Shown here in pieces: positions 31,608 to 42,834 of a stretch of DNA of 64,000 nucleotides. A program made the translations under genes and the position numbers. Under the pieces are notes generated by a model. The model was not told the origin of the DNA. It ran no database searches and was given only the letters and a program-made list of their open reading frames with translations. The stretch's first letter is position 1, and the number at the start of each line of letters is the position of its first letter. The stretch is from Blastocladiella emersonii ATCC 22665 (Eukaryota > Blastocladiomycota > Blastocladiomycetes > Blastocladiales > Blastocladiaceae): positions 868,001 to 932,000 of the forward strand of contig JANHCV010000010.1 of NCBI GenBank assembly GCA_025594325.1, written 5' to 3'.

Positions 31608-32493
31608 GGCGGCGGCGAGTGGCGAGTGGTTGGTCGAGACGCGCGCGAGGGCGTGCGAGAGGCCGTGGGAGCGCGCGGGCGGCGGGTCAGCGGGCCGTGC
31701 GATAAATGAGCGCAAGAGGAGCGGCGGCGGCGGCGGTGGCAACTGCGTGGGGCACGCGCGCGCGAGAGACAGCCGTCGCCAAGAAGTCGAGGTCGCGCGT
31801 GAGACAGCAGTAGCGCGACGAGAGCAAAGATGCCGTCGAGACAGCAGCGGCAGCGGCAGCGGCAGCAGCAGCAGCAGCAGCGCGGAAGCTACACGCAGCC
31901 GGCAAGGTGGGGTGGGAACCGCGACAGAGTTAGCGCCGGACCGCGGACCATGCGAGCTGCGCCACGTCGCCGGCCCCCGCCGAGGCGGGCCGTGATCGAG
32001 GGAGCGGGCGACGCGATGCGAAACGTACGTTGCCGGGGCCGAGTGCGCGCAGGTCCAGTCGGGCGGCGGTACAACGCAAACCGTGGCGCGCGTGTAAGTC
32101 GTAGAGGGAGAGAGAGCGTGGGCCGCGGCGACCGGCTAGCGTGCGCAGCAGCAGCAGCAACAACAAGCTCGCCTTCCCAGCGAGCGAACGACGTGATGCG
32201 AGCAAGACACACGCCTCGATGCGTGCGGTGTGTGGGTCGGGGTGGTCGCCGTTCCGAGCGGACAGCAGCCTGCCGTGTGGGGAAGCGAGAGGCGCGCAGC
32301 AACCGGTCCACACGCGCACACGTGCGGGCTGCGTTGAAAGGCGCGAGAGCGCGAGCGAGGGCGAGAGGAGAGGCGGGCTGCCGAATGCGGCAAGTGTCAG
32401 GGTGGGTCGCCCGCAGGTCGCTTCGTGGGCGAGCTGTGCGAGTTAGGTCGTTGATAACGTGTTGCTGCTGCTAGCGTCGGTGTCGGTGGTGAG

Positions 32494-32512
32494 GAGAGAG
32501 AGAGAGAGAGAG
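32494..32512. repeat. (GA)n microsatellite
   Basis: An uninterrupted GA run of about nine units within non-coding DNA. Confidence 0.9.
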
Positions 32513-32833
32513 CCGACGGGAAGTTTATACCGACCGACCACTCGCGCGACCTCCACGCGCGTCGTCGCCACCACGATCCGCCGGCTGGTCCGAATTCGTC
32601 GCCGTGCCCGGACTTGGTGCAACGCGCGCTGCGTGCCCGCATGGGCAGGAACATCGAATCCGACGGAGGCCGCGAGGCGCGGCTTCTGCGCCTCGTTCCA
32701 TCGCACCATCCAACGCGAGGCCGACCAAGGTGCGAGACAGACACGCGCGCGAGAAAAACTCTGTCGCTGCCTATCCGCACGTGACGGGCGCCCCCTGGCC
32801 AATGGGGCGGGCGCACCGCACCGCAGCAGCGCG

Positions 32834-32869
32834 CCGCAGCCGCAGCCGCAGCCGCAGCCGCAGCCGCAG
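32834..32869. repeat. CCGCAG hexanucleotide array
   Basis: Six exact copies of CCGCAG, just downstream of the RAD50 stop codon on the opposite side. Non-coding. Confidence 0.9.
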
Positions 32870-32935
32870 CGACGCGTGGGCGCGATCTGAAACGGACCGC
32901 TTCTCCTCACCCCACTCCACTCCGCGTTTATTCGC

Positions 32936-35900
32936 TCACCCAGTGGCGCGAATCGCCTGCCGCTCAATCACCGAGTGCCGATTCTCGTCCTTGGACACGC
33001 GCCAGTAGAAATCGCAGAACTCGGACCGCCCGAGCAGCTGCATGAACTCCTCGTCGTGGGTGATGACGACGAGCTGGAAGTTGACCTGCTGGCGGCGCAG
33101 TTTCACGATGCGCGCGAGCGCCTCGGCGAGCGCCTCGACGTTATCATGGTCGAGGTTCGTCGTCGGCTCGTCCAGGGCGAGGATCCCGCAGTTGAGGCAG
33201 AAGGTCTCGGCGAGGGCGAGCCGGATGACGAGCGACGCGAGCACCTTTTGGCCGGCACTGCACCGCCCACGCATCTCGATCTCGGCGTCGCCCTTGAGCA
33301 TCACCACGCGGTACGCGTACTGGCGCATGCCGCGCGACTCCTTGTCGGCGCGGATCTCGATCGTGTCAATGTCGTTGCCCTGGTACGTGTTGACCCACAG
33401 CTCGCGGATCAGCTTGTTGATGGCGTCCATCTTGAGCGTGTGGTACTTCATGATGGCCGTGTCGAGCGCCTTGCCGTATTTCTCCAAATCGGCGACCGCC
33501 ATCTCGGACGTCTTGACCTGCACGCGCACCTCCTTGTACTCGGCGTCCGCGTTCGCGTACGGCCCCGCGAGCTCGGCGTCGATCCCGACGAGGTTGGCCT
33601 CGAGCTGCCCGCGCTCGCCCTCGAGCACGCTGGCCTCGCGCATCGCGTCCGTCTGCAGCCGCTTGAGCCGGTGCACCCGGTCCGTGTACTGGTGCTGCTC
33701 GAGCGCGGCGATCTCGCGCTGGAGCGCCGCCGCCTGCGCGTCCATCTTGCTGCGCTCGCGCTGCATCTCGCGGTACGCCAGGTTGTCGCTGATGTTGCGC
33801 TCGTGGTCGCGCACCTCGGCGACGGCGCGCTGCATCTCCTGCACCTGCTCGTCGAGCTCGCCGACGCCACGCGCCGCCTCGTCCACCTCGCCGTGCAGCT
33901 GCGCGACCTGCGCGTCGAGCCGCCCGAGCGCCGCCTGCGGGTCGCGGTCGTGCACGACACGGAGCTGCTCGGCCACCACAAAGAACTGCTCGGCGCGCGA
34001 CTTGAGCTCGTCCTGCGCGGCGGCGAGCTGCGCGAGGGCGGCCTCGTCCAGGGCCTTCCGCTGCGCGAGATCCGCCTGCGCGTCGCGCGCGCGGTCCGCG
34101 AGCTCGCGCACCTCGGCCTCGGCGTTGGCCTGGTCGGCCTCGTACCGGTCCTTGTCGACCTTGAGCTGCTCGAGCGCCGCGTGCGCCGCGTCGCGCTGCG
34201 CGAGCACGCCCTGCTTGTCGACGAGGTTCTGCTGCAGCCGCGACACGGTGCCCTGGTGCGTGGCGACCGCGCGGTGCAGCTCGCGCGCCTTCTCCTGCTC
34301 GGCGTGCAGCTCCTGCGTCGCGCGCTCGCGTTGCTCCTGCACGTCGCGCACGTCCGCCTGGATCGTCTCGACCGACTTGCCCGGCGCAAACGTCAGGTCC
34401 GACCGCAGCTGCTGCACGGCGCGGTCGAGGGTCTCGTACTCGCCGTGCACGCGGGCGAGGTCGCGCACCGAGACCGCGCACGCGTCGAGCCCCGCGATCT
34501 GCGCCTCGAGGTCGCGCAGCTCGCGCTGCGCCGCGTCGTGCGCCGCGGTCGCGGACTCGAGCTCGCGCTGCATGGGCGCGCGCGACAGGGCGGCGAGCTG
34601 CGCGCGGAGCTGCGCCACGGCGATGGCGTGCGGGCGGCCCTTCTGCAGGAACGCGAGCTGCGCGGCGGCCTCGTCGAGGCTGGCCTGTGCCGTGGCGGTC
34701 CGGGCCACCAAGTTGCTTGTGAGCCGGTCCTTGGCGCCGCGGACCGCGTCCTCGTCCTCGTCGGTCTCGACCGCCCGCAGGCACAGTGCGCAGCAGCCAT
34801 CCTGGAACGAGGCATCGATCATCTTGAGGACCACGAGGTCGACCGACTGGAGCATCTTGACGGCGCCCTGCAGCTCGTCGACCGTCGCGGTCGCGGTGCG
34901 GATCTCGGCGTCGAGATCGATCTCGACGCGCTGTGCGACGGCTTCGTTCTCGTCGACCTGCACCACGCGCGCGAGCTTGCGCACCTCGGTCTCGATCTCG
35001 CGCTGCAGCCGCGCGCGCTCCGCGTCCTGCACCCGCAGCTGCGTCTCGTAGTCGAGCCGCTTGCGGTTCTCGTCGGATACGCGCCGCGACAGCGTCTCGC
35101 GCTGCGCCTTCTTGCCGTTGAGCTGCGCCGCGATGCTGGCCTCGATGGCGACGGGCGAGTCGCTGCTGCCACTACTCGATGACGCGCCGCCCGCCGAGTA
35201 CCCGAGCGACATGAGCGGCGACGCGAGCCCACCCGCGCCGCCGCCGCCGTGCCCGCTCGCGGACATGGGCAGCGTGACGCCGTGCTCGGCAGCGACACGC
35301 GCGAGCGCGTTCCATGCGTCGCGCACGGCGTCGGACTTGGTGGCGAGATCAGCCTCGCGGGCCGTGAGCTTGGCGCGCTTGTTAGCGTCGGCGGTGACGG
35401 CGCCGAGCTCGTTGTTGAGCGCGTTGGCCTGGCGGTCGAGCCGCTCGATCTCGGACCGGATGCGCTCCTCGTCGCCGAGCCGGGCGTGCTGGTCGACGGC
35501 GGCGCGCGCCGCGTCGAGCTGCGACTTGGCCGCCTGCAGCTGTGTGTGGATGCTGGCCACGTCCACGTTTTCGCGCGACAGGCGCGTCAGTGTGGTGGTG
35601 AGCTCGTGGTATTTCGCGGACGCGGCGTGCAGGGCGGCCTGGGCGGCGGCGAGCTTGGACCGCTGCACGGCGAGCTTCGAGTCGGCGTCGCGGAACCGCG
35701 CCTGCAGGACGGCCTGCTCGGCGTCGGCCTCGTCGCGGCGCTGCTTGAGCTTGAGCTGCGCCGCGGCGAGCTCGGACCGCAGCGAGGTGGCGAACCGCTC
35801 GTCGGACGGGCGCGCGGCCGGGTCCATGTTAAGGTCCTTGACGAGGGCGTCGATGAGGGTGCGGCGCTGCGCGACGAGCCGCTCGAACTGGGCGAGCTCG

Positions 35901-37097
35901 GCGGCGACGGTGCCCTTTTCGGTGAGCTTGGCCTGGAGCTTGGCGCGGGCTTGGTTGCCCTTGGCGACGAGGGCCTCGCGCTTGGCGGTGAGGTGGTCCT
36001 GCGACTGCGACTGCTTGGCCATCTCGGCCTTGAAGGCGTCGAGCGAGGCCAGGAGCTCGTCGTCCGACTTGTCGGTGATGAGGGCCATCTTGCTCGACAT
36101 GGCGGCCATGTACACGTCCTGCTGCTCGCGCGCCTGGAGGAGCGACGACAGCTTGTTGTCGAGGGTCTGGCCGCGCGCCACGTGCTCGACGAGCCCCTGC
36201 AGCTGCTTGCTGATGTCGGTGATGCTCGTGTTGAGCTCGGCGATGCGGTTGGTGGCCTCGGCGATGCGATTGGCCGTGGCCTCGCGCGACTTGCGCAGCT
36301 CGAACGCGCGGCTCATGCGCTCGTTCTTGGACTGCAGCAGCACGCGCTCTGTCTTGAGCTCGGCCTCCTTTTCCTTTTTCACCGTGCGCAGGTTCTCGAG
36401 CGCCTTGGTGTAGCGCGTGCTGGCGAAGATGTCGTCGAACTTCTTTTTGAGGACGGCGGGCTCGGCGAGCGGCCTGGGGGTCGCAGCGGGCGTGTGTCAG
36501 TGGGTTGCTGCGGTGACCGGTGAGACCAGTGAGCGAGCGTACCAGTTGGACTCTTCCTGGTGCACGAAAATGACGCTCTCGAGGATGGCCTTGGACACGC
36601 CGAGGTTGTGGATCATCTCGGCGTCCATGTCGGAGCAGCGGGCGCTGATGGTAGCGCGCTCGCCCGTGACGGGGTCGCGGGCCTCGAGCACGCCCTCGAG
36701 GGTCTTGAAGGTGGCGGTCTTGGCGCGCTGGGTGACCTGCAGCGAGCGGGTGCTCACGAGCTGCTTGCCGTTGGTGTTGCGGAACTTGAGCTTGACCTGG
36801 GCCTTGACCTCGGACTCGTTGGCGAGCTTCGGGTCGTGGATGAAGGCGCCCTGCCGCGAGTTGGGCGGCATCTCGCCCGTCGTCGCGTATTTCAGGCATT
36901 CGACGATCTAAGACGAACGAACCGTGAGTGCCCATGCTGCACCTACTTCGCTTGATGGAAAAAAATCGCACGGTCGATTTCCCCGATCCGTTACTTCCAA
37001 CTATCAGTGTCAGCGGCGAGTAGAACTCGATGACTGACGAGGACTGCGGGTCAAACGACCGGATCCCGCGGATGAGGAGCTTCTCGATCGACGACAT
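32936..37097 (-). CDS. RAD50: RAD50, MRN-complex ATPase
   Basis: Three exons: 36972-37097, 36543-36907 and 32936-36473, with introns of 64 and 69 nt, giving 1342 residues (typically ~1310). The start [20 protein letters not shown] leads into Walker [10 protein letters not shown] at 34-42. [15 protein letters not shown] and [18 protein letters not shown] are family blocks. Two long coiled coils flank a CxxC zinc hook (CALC) near residue 725. The C-terminal half-site has the signature [20 protein letters not shown] near 1234 and Walker [15 protein letters not shown] near 1265. With MRE11 and NBS1/XRS2 it tethers and processes DNA double-strand breaks. The start lies about 370 bp from the divergent gene at 37469. 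Confidence 0.95.
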
Positions 37098-37468
37098 GGC
37101 GGGCGTGGTGGTGGCTTAGACTGAGCGTGTTGTCCGTGTTGCAGGCAGTTGCATGAGCTTTCGTGTGATATTGACGGTGATCCCGGGAGCGCGAGGTAGC
37201 GAGGTGAGGTGAGCGAGTGCGACGCGTCGGCCGAAGCGCAGTCACCGCCGAGTGAGTCCTCTCAGCCTCGCGTGGCGGATCTGCAGTTTCGAGGCTTGTT
37301 GCGCCCATCACGTGTGCGCCCGCTCTGCCCCGCTTTCTCTTCGCCCTCCGTGAGCGGAAGCACGGACCACACCGCACGCTCCCACATTCGGCCCCCTCCT
37401 CGCTCTCGACCCGCGCCCGCTGCACTGCCCACCTCTGCCACGCACTGAATACCGCCACAAGAAACACC
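37098..37468. promoter_or_regulatory. Divergent intergenic region of RAD50 and a membrane-anchored gene
   Basis: Shared upstream region between RAD50 on the minus strand and the gene starting at 37469. It is GC-rich and pyrimidine-rich towards the plus-strand start. No other gene is supported. Confidence 0.35.
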
Positions 37469-38311
37469 ATGGGAATCTCAACGGGCGCCGCCGCGCTGAT
37501 CGCCGCGGCCGCGCTGTGCGTGTGCATCCTGGGCACCGTCGGCCACTGGCTGCGCAGCAGCAAGAAGCGGCGCGAGCGGCTGCAGCGCGAGTACGACGCC
37601 AAGCACCACACCAACGGCGCGGGGCACGCCGATCCGTCGTCGGCCGCCGAGGCTGGGAGGGGAGGCCTGCCGCCTGTCCCGCCGCCCGTCGCTCCCGCCG
37701 CCGCCGCGCCTGCACCGCGCCGCACCTCCGCAGCGTCATCCATTGAGGCGACAGCAGCCATGGCGCCACCATCGCCCGGGACCCCCGTCGCCGACTCGGC
37801 GTGGAGCGCGAGCGCGAGCGCGGACGCGACGCCGCTGCGGCCCAACCACTCGTCGGTCCTGTCGCCCGAGCCGCGCCGCCCTGCCCAGCAGTCCGAGCAG
37901 TCGCCGCCCGCATCGCCCAGCTCGCCGTCCAACCAGGTGCGGCTCGCGAACGGCTTGGTCCTGAACGTGCCGCGCGCCCCGATCGTGGCGGTCCCGCGGT
38001 CGCCGCCGCCCGAGCAGCAGCCCGGGTTCCCTCACCACCAGCAGCAGCACCCGTCGTCGACCGTGTCCGTGGACGCGTCGCAGCCGCTCGTCGAGCAACA
38101 TCCCCCAGCGCCGCAGTGGCACCCGGAACCACCGCCGACACCTGCGCCAAATGGGGGCGCGACGCTGGCGGCGTTTGCCGTGGTGCGGCCCGTTGTAACG
38201 ATGCCGTCGATGCCCGCGCTCGACGAGGCCACGCTCGCGCGCCGCGTGTCGCCGCTCACGTCGCCGACGAGCACGCTGTCGCCGCAGCAGGCGGGACCCG
38301 CCAAATGGTGA
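37469..38311 (+). CDS. Single-pass membrane protein with disordered cytosolic tail
   Basis: One exon, 280 residues starting MGISTGAAALIAAAALCVCI. Residues 5-26 form one hydrophobic segment, followed at once by a basic cluster (RSSKKRRERLQREYDAK), as in a type III/signal-anchor protein with its C-terminus in the cytosol. The remainder is Pro/Ser/Ala/Gln-rich and disordered, with several SP/TP motifs (SPLTSPTSTLSP near the end). No domain is recognised. It converges on the PP2C gene, with a CTC-rich run between them at 38388-38409. Confidence 0.65.
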   Translation: MGISTGAAALIAAAALCVCILGTVGHWLRSSKKRRERLQREYDAKHHTNGAGHADPSSAAEAGRGGLPPVPPPVAPAAAAPAPRRTSAASSIEATAAMAPPSPGTPVADSAWSASASADATPLRPNHSSVLSPEPRRPAQQSEQSPPASPSSPSNQVRLANGLVLNVPRAPIVAVPRSPPPEQQPGFPHHQQQHPSSTVSVDASQPLVEQHPPAPQWHPEPPPTPAPNGGATLAAFAVVRPVVTMPSMPALDEATLARRVSPLTSPTSTLSPQQAGPAKW

Positions 38312-38411
38312 TACCGCGCCGAAGCCCAGTTTTGATTCTCCCCGTGTGTGATCCCCGAGCCCCAAAACCACAAAAAATATACTAGATTCCTCCTCCTCCT
38401 CCTCCTCCACC

Positions 38412-39925
38412 CTACAACTTGGCAGCGGGCAGGCCGGACCGGACATCGAGCCCGTCCTTGGTGACGACGAGCTTGCTGCGCGCAACGTCGGCGGGCTCGG
38501 GGGCGACCTTGGTCTCGGGGGCAAACTGCGGGCCGAGCGTGTCGCGGTTGGCGGGCTTGAAGAAGACGACGGTCACGGTGATATCGTCGCGGTACCGGCG
38601 CGAGAGGGGCGCGGGGATCTTGAGGAGCGACGCGACGAGTTCCGTGTCGCGCGCGCCGAACGCGTTGCGGACGACGTGCGCCGCGGCATTCGCGTCCTCG
38701 TGCGCCCACTGGCCCTTTTCCTTGCGGGCGACGTACTCGGCGACCATATCGACGACCTGGTCGTTGGTCATGCGCTCCCACAGGCCGTCGGTCGCGAGGA
38801 CCATGAAGTGGTCGGCGTCGTCGAGCGCGTACTCGGCCACCTCCGGGTGCGCCGTCACGTAGGGCGGCGTCAGGTAGTTGCGCGGCATGCGCTTGTACGG
38901 GTACTGCGACGACGCGAACACGCGGCCGATCCAGTCCTGCGTCGCGTGCGGCCACTTGTACCGCGCGTCGCCCATCGAGCGGAACGGCTGCAGCCCGCCG
39001 AGGACTCGGCCGCGCGCCACGACCGTCGACTCCTCGCCCGGGTGCTCGGCGCGCATGCGGGCCAGCTCGCCCGGGTTCTCGGCGTCGTGGTCGCGCGTCA
39101 GCTCGACGGCGGTCCACGCGCCCGTCCGGGCGTCGCGCCGCCCGATCACCGCGCGGCAGTCGCCCGCGTGCGCCACGTACACCTTGTCGCCGTCGACGAC
39201 CGACGACACCATGACGCTGCCGGCCATGGCGGGCATGAGCATCGCCTGCGCCATTTCCAGGGACACGCCGTCGCCGAGCGCCTTGATCTTGTCGGGGATC
39301 GCCATGAGGTCCGCGTCGTACTCGTCAAACGCCTTGGTCAGCGCGTCGAGCGGGCGGTCCGGGTCGGTGACGAGGTGGCGCGCGACGTAGTTGTGGAAGA
39401 CCTTCGACAACAGGTCCGAGCACTGCCACCCGGCGTGGCCGTCGTACACGCCCAGCACAAGCTTGTCGTCGCCGAGGCGCGCCACGACGTGGCGGTCCTC
39501 GACGGGGTCGTTGGACGCCACGTACGTCGAGTGCGCCTCCGAGACGCGCGCGCCGACGCCCGACCACACGCGCGCGTGCGCGTTCACCGTCGTGTGCACG
39601 AACCGCTCCGCCTCGGACATCTCGGCGACGGGTTTGCCCAGGAGTGACTTTTCCGGGATCGCCCCCGTGTACGTCTCGTACGCCATGGCGGCGCCCGCGG
39701 TAATGGCGCTACGCGACGAGGGATCAGGTTTGGGTACGGGAAGGCACGAGAGGGTGGTAGGGCGTACCCGGCGAGCAGCACCTTGCCGACACGCGCAACG
39801 TTGATGGCGGCCGAGGCGGCGGCGCCCGCGACGTAGGTGCGGCGCGGGATCGGGGTCGCGGCGGCGGAGGCGGCGCGGACGGCGGCGGAGCGCAGAGTGC
39901 CCGCGCGGGCAAGGAGGTGATTCAT
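38412..39925 (-). CDS. Mitochondrial PP2C phosphatase, PDP-like
   Basis: Two exons: 39768-39925 and 38412-39708, with a 59-nt intron, giving 484 residues. The N-terminus MNHLLARAGTLRSAAVRAAS and the following Arg/Ala-rich stretch look like a mitochondrial presequence, then a hydrophobic stretch (INVARVGKVLLAG). PP2C metal and catalytic motifs are in order: NDPVEDRHVVARL, LGVYDGHAGWQCSDLL, VYVAHAGDCRAVIGRR, ELTRDHDAENPGELARM, VLATDGLWERMTNDQVV and RYRDDITVTVVFF. Insert pattern and presequence resemble pyruvate dehydrogenase phosphatase catalytic subunits, so it may act on mitochondrial PDH or a related substrate. That substrate is inferred. The gene is head-to-head with RAD21, 282 bp apart. 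Confidence 0.88.
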
Positions 39926-40207
39926 TGCAGTGGGCGGTGTGAGTTGCGCGATCGCTCTACTGGGAACGTTTGCGAGAGGGTCGGGCAGGGAAGAAGAAGA
40001 AGAAGGAGCGACGCGGCGGTCAACTGAGCGAGCGCGCCACTCACGCGGGCCCCACGCGACCGCATTCACCCTCCCCCGAGTGAGTCCAGCCGCGCGCGCA
40101 GCAGGAGGGCGCACTCGTCCTCTCCGCGCCGCTCCCATCATCGCCCCGCCGCGCCTTTTGAAGCGGGTCGCCCCGCACGCACCGTAACCTCCCGCAACAC
40201 CCCCCTC

Positions 40208-42400
40208 ATGCTGCTCACCGACGTGATCCTCAACCAGCGCGGCCCGCTCGCCAAGGTGTGGCTGGCCGCGCACTACGAGCGCAAGCTGTCCAAGCGCGAC
40301 ATTGTGGCCGCGAGCATCCGGCGGTCGGTCGCCGCCATCCTGCAGGACGCGGCAGACCCCGCGGCGCTGCGCCTGTCGGGCCAGCTGCTCGTCGGCGTCG
40401 TGCGCATCTACTCGCGCAAGGCAAAGTACCTGCTCGACGAGTGCAACGAGGCCAAGATCTCGATCCAGCTCTCGTTCAAGCCCGGCAGCGTCAACGTCGA
40501 CCTGCCGACCGCCGCCGGCGCGGGCGCGGCTGCGGGTGCGACGGGCGCCGCGGCGGGCACCACGCGCCAGGCCATCACGCTCAACGACGCGCTCGCCGAG
40601 TTCGACCTCCTGCTCATGCAGCCCGACATCACGGCCGCCAGCGGCACGGGCGGCGAGTGGACCGACGCGCTGCCGCCGAGCCCGATGCAGTCGCAGGGCG
40701 CCCGCGACAACTACATGCTGACCGACGCCTACACCTTCACGGGCACCCCGACCCGCAAGCGCACCACGACGTTCGGCGAGGACGAGGGCGACGCGGCCGG
40801 CCTCGACCTCGGCGGCCTCGACTTCAACCTCGGCCTGCCCGACATTGACCCCAACAGCATGATGGTGATGCCCGACGATGATGATGCTCCTCCTGTGCCC
40901 GGGTCCGCCACTATCGAGCGGCCGCGCGACGCCGCGGGCAACTTCATCACGCCCGCCAGCGGCGAGGGCGCCGACGCCGCCGCCAAGGACGGCGCGTTCG
41001 ACGGTACCACGCCGACGCGCGACCTCGGTGCGAGTGGGGCCGGCGAGGGCGCACCGTACGCCGACGATTTCGGGAACATGGACCTCGGCGGGCTCGATCT
41101 CGGCCTCGATCTCGGGCCCGTGCCGGGCTTCGACGACGATCCCGGGTTCATCCAGCCGCCGACCCCCGACGCCGGCGGGGCCGCGGGTGATGCCGACGCT
41201 GATCCCGAGGCCGCCGCCGCTGCCGCTGCTGCCGCTGCTGCGGGTGGCGCGCCCGCCGACACGACGACGGCGCCCGCGAGATCGCTCTTGCACGACGACG
41301 ACGACGCGATCCTGAACGCGCAGGCCGAGGACCTCGACGCCGATCTGGCCGCGACGCAGCCGGCCGCGAAGCGCACGAGCCGGAAGCGCAAGTTCCCGAT
41401 GCTCGACAAGAAGACCAACTTCACGCTCGAGGAGATGAAGCGGTGGCCCGCCGAGCGCAAGGCCGAGCTGCGCCCGCCCCGCTACGTGCCCGGGTCGTAC
41501 GCGGCCGCCCGCCTCGCCGCCTTCTACGCGCTGACCGCCGAGGAGGCCCTCGAGGCCCCGCTCATCGACGGCATGTCCGACCGCGTCCTCGCCCTCTACT
41601 ACCGCGCCACCAAGCGCGCACGCCTCATGCGCGAGGAGGCCGCCAAGAACCCGCCGCCGCCGCTCCCCGACCTCGAGGGCGACGTCGAGATGGGCGAGGC
41701 CGCTGAGACGCAGACCGCGCCGCTCGACGAGATGCCGCCGCAGGACCCGTTCGCCGCCGCCGACGCCGCCGCGGGTGCCGGCGAGGCGCCGTTCCCCGAG
41801 TACCACGGCGACCAGGGCGACTTCGCCGCGCCTGACGCCGGCGCCGCCTTCGACCCGGCCGCTGACGGTATGGGCATGTTCCCCGAGGTCAACGACGACT
41901 TTGCGTTCCCCGACCGCTCCCAGGACGCGGCGGCGGCCGCCGCTGCCGCCGCCGCCGCGGCCGCGGGCGAGCTCGACGAGACCCCGCAGTCGGAGCACGC
42001 CAAGCGCGCGGCCTTCGCGCTCGAGCCCGTCGACGACGAGGCCGAGGCCGCGCGCGAGCACGAGGACGACGAGGACGAGGTGCCCGCCGGCGGCCACGGG
42101 TTCAGCAAGTCGTCGGTCCGCTCGATCCGCGAGTTCACCGAGAAGTTCAGCGCGCTCGACGCGAGCGCCGGCGACGCGGGCGAGGCCGAAGGCGAGGCGG
42201 GCGAGACCCCCGAGGCCGAGAAGCCCAAGACGCTCACGTCCGCCGACCTGCTCACGGGCAAGTCGCGGCGCGAAGCCGCGCGCACCTTCTACGAGCTCCT
42301 CCTCCTCTCGACGCGCAACCTCGTCAAGGTCAAGCAGGACACGCCGTACGGCGAGATCAAGGTCACAGCTAAGCCCGCGCTGTTCGACGTGGACGTGTGA
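40208..42400 (+). CDS. RAD21: Cohesin kleisin subunit RAD21/SCC1
   Basis: One exon, 730 residues. The N-terminal SMC3-binding domain is clear: LLTDVILNQRGPLAKVWLAA, HYERKLSKRDIVAASIRRSV, LRLSGQLLVGVVRIYSRKAK, YLLDECNEAKISIQLSFKPG. The central ~450 residues are acidic and Ala/Asp/Pro-rich with a polyalanine run (near 575-590), as expected for the unstructured middle holding separase sites. I did not find a certain separase motif. The C-terminal winged helix (about 665-730) reads TSADLLTGKSRREAARTFYE, LLLLSTRNLVKVKQDTPYGE, IKVTAKPALF and would bind the SMC1 head. REC8 is less likely given the mitotic-type ends, but is not excluded. Confidence 0.92.
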   Translation: MLLTDVILNQRGPLAKVWLAAHYERKLSKRDIVAASIRRSVAAILQDAADPAALRLSGQLLVGVVRIYSRKAKYLLDECNEAKISIQLSFKPGSVNVDLPTAAGAGAAAGATGAAAGTTRQAITLNDALAEFDLLLMQPDITAASGTGGEWTDALPPSPMQSQGARDNYMLTDAYTFTGTPTRKRTTTFGEDEGDAAGLDLGGLDFNLGLPDIDPNSMMVMPDDDDAPPVPGSATIERPRDAAGNFITPASGEGADAAAKDGAFDGTTPTRDLGASGAGEGAPYADDFGNMDLGGLDLGLDLGPVPGFDDDPGFIQPPTPDAGGAAGDADADPEAAAAAAAAAAAGGAPADTTTAPARSLLHDDDDAILNAQAEDLDADLAATQPAAKRTSRKRKFPMLDKKTNFTLEEMKRWPAERKAELRPPRYVPGSYAAARLAAFYALTAEEALEAPLIDGMSDRVLALYYRATKRARLMREEAAKNPPPPLPDLEGDVEMGEAAETQTAPLDEMPPQDPFAAADAAAGAGEAPFPEYHGDQGDFAAPDAGAAFDPAADGMGMFPEVNDDFAFPDRSQDAAAAAAAAAAAAAGELDETPQSEHAKRAAFALEPVDDEAEAAREHEDDEDEVPAGGHGFSKSSVRSIREFTEKFSALDASAGDAGEAEGEAGETPEAEKPKTLTSADLLTGKSRREAARTFYELLLLSTRNLVKVKQDTPYGEIKVTAKPALFDVDV

Positions 42401-42834
42401 GCGCGGTGGGAGGGGTGAGCGAGACCTGCTGGACGCGATACCACGCGCGCGGGTCGGAATGGAGAGGGTCGTGGGTGGAGGAGAGGTGGAGGAGTAAATA
42501 CATTGATTTATCATCGGCCACGCAGACTTGGGTTCCTCGCGAGTGGTCGAGTGAAGGAAGAGGCCAGCGGCGAGACGAGACGCGCCACTTGCGCACCGCG
42601 TCCGGGGCGGGTCGATCATTTCGGCGATCGCACGCACGTACGAGGAGCGAGAATGGTAGATTGCATTATTCGGGTCCGAAGAATAGTATTTCTCGCTGTT
42701 GAGGGGGCTCGCGGGAGTGGAGGGAGAGGAGACGCGTTGCGCCACTCACGCGTCGGACGATCACTCTGACGATCACACACTCCGGATTAAAAACAAAAAG
42801 ACAACTATGCATTACTCGGTACAAAGACAACCAC
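42401..42834. other. Intergenic, between convergent RAD21 and protease genes
   Basis: No gene is supported. GAGACGCGT at 42729-42737 is the recurrent intergenic 9-mer. An AT-richer stretch near 42785-42810 (TTAAAAACAAAAAGACAAC) precedes the protease stop codon and may mark its transcript end. Confidence 0.4.

Larger units (their letters stand above)
31608..32935. other. Long intergenic region with simple repeats
   Basis: About 1.3 kb between the start of the disordered-protein gene and the 3' end of RAD50. Short frames on both strands are Arg/Ser/Ala-rich and not protein-like. It contains CAG-type runs near 31850-31880 and 32145-32165, a GA run at 32494-32512 and a CCGCAG hexamer array at 32834-32869. 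Part of it presumably carries the promoter and 5' UTR of the upstream minus-strand gene. Confidence 0.5.

Noticed and set aside
32488-32512. GA run considered as a GAGA-type promoter element
   Set aside because: A simple microsatellite with no matching element elsewhere in the window.
32975-35182. 735-residue plus-strand frame antisense to RAD50
   Set aside because: Heptad-coded RAD50 DNA gives long antisense frames of Leu/Val/Arg; RAD50 itself is certain.
39584-42745. 1053-residue minus-strand frame over RAD21 and the phosphatase promoter
   Set aside because: It runs antisense through RAD21 and out-of-frame through the phosphatase; only its first-exon overlap (MNHLLARAG...) is real and is used in the phosphatase model.
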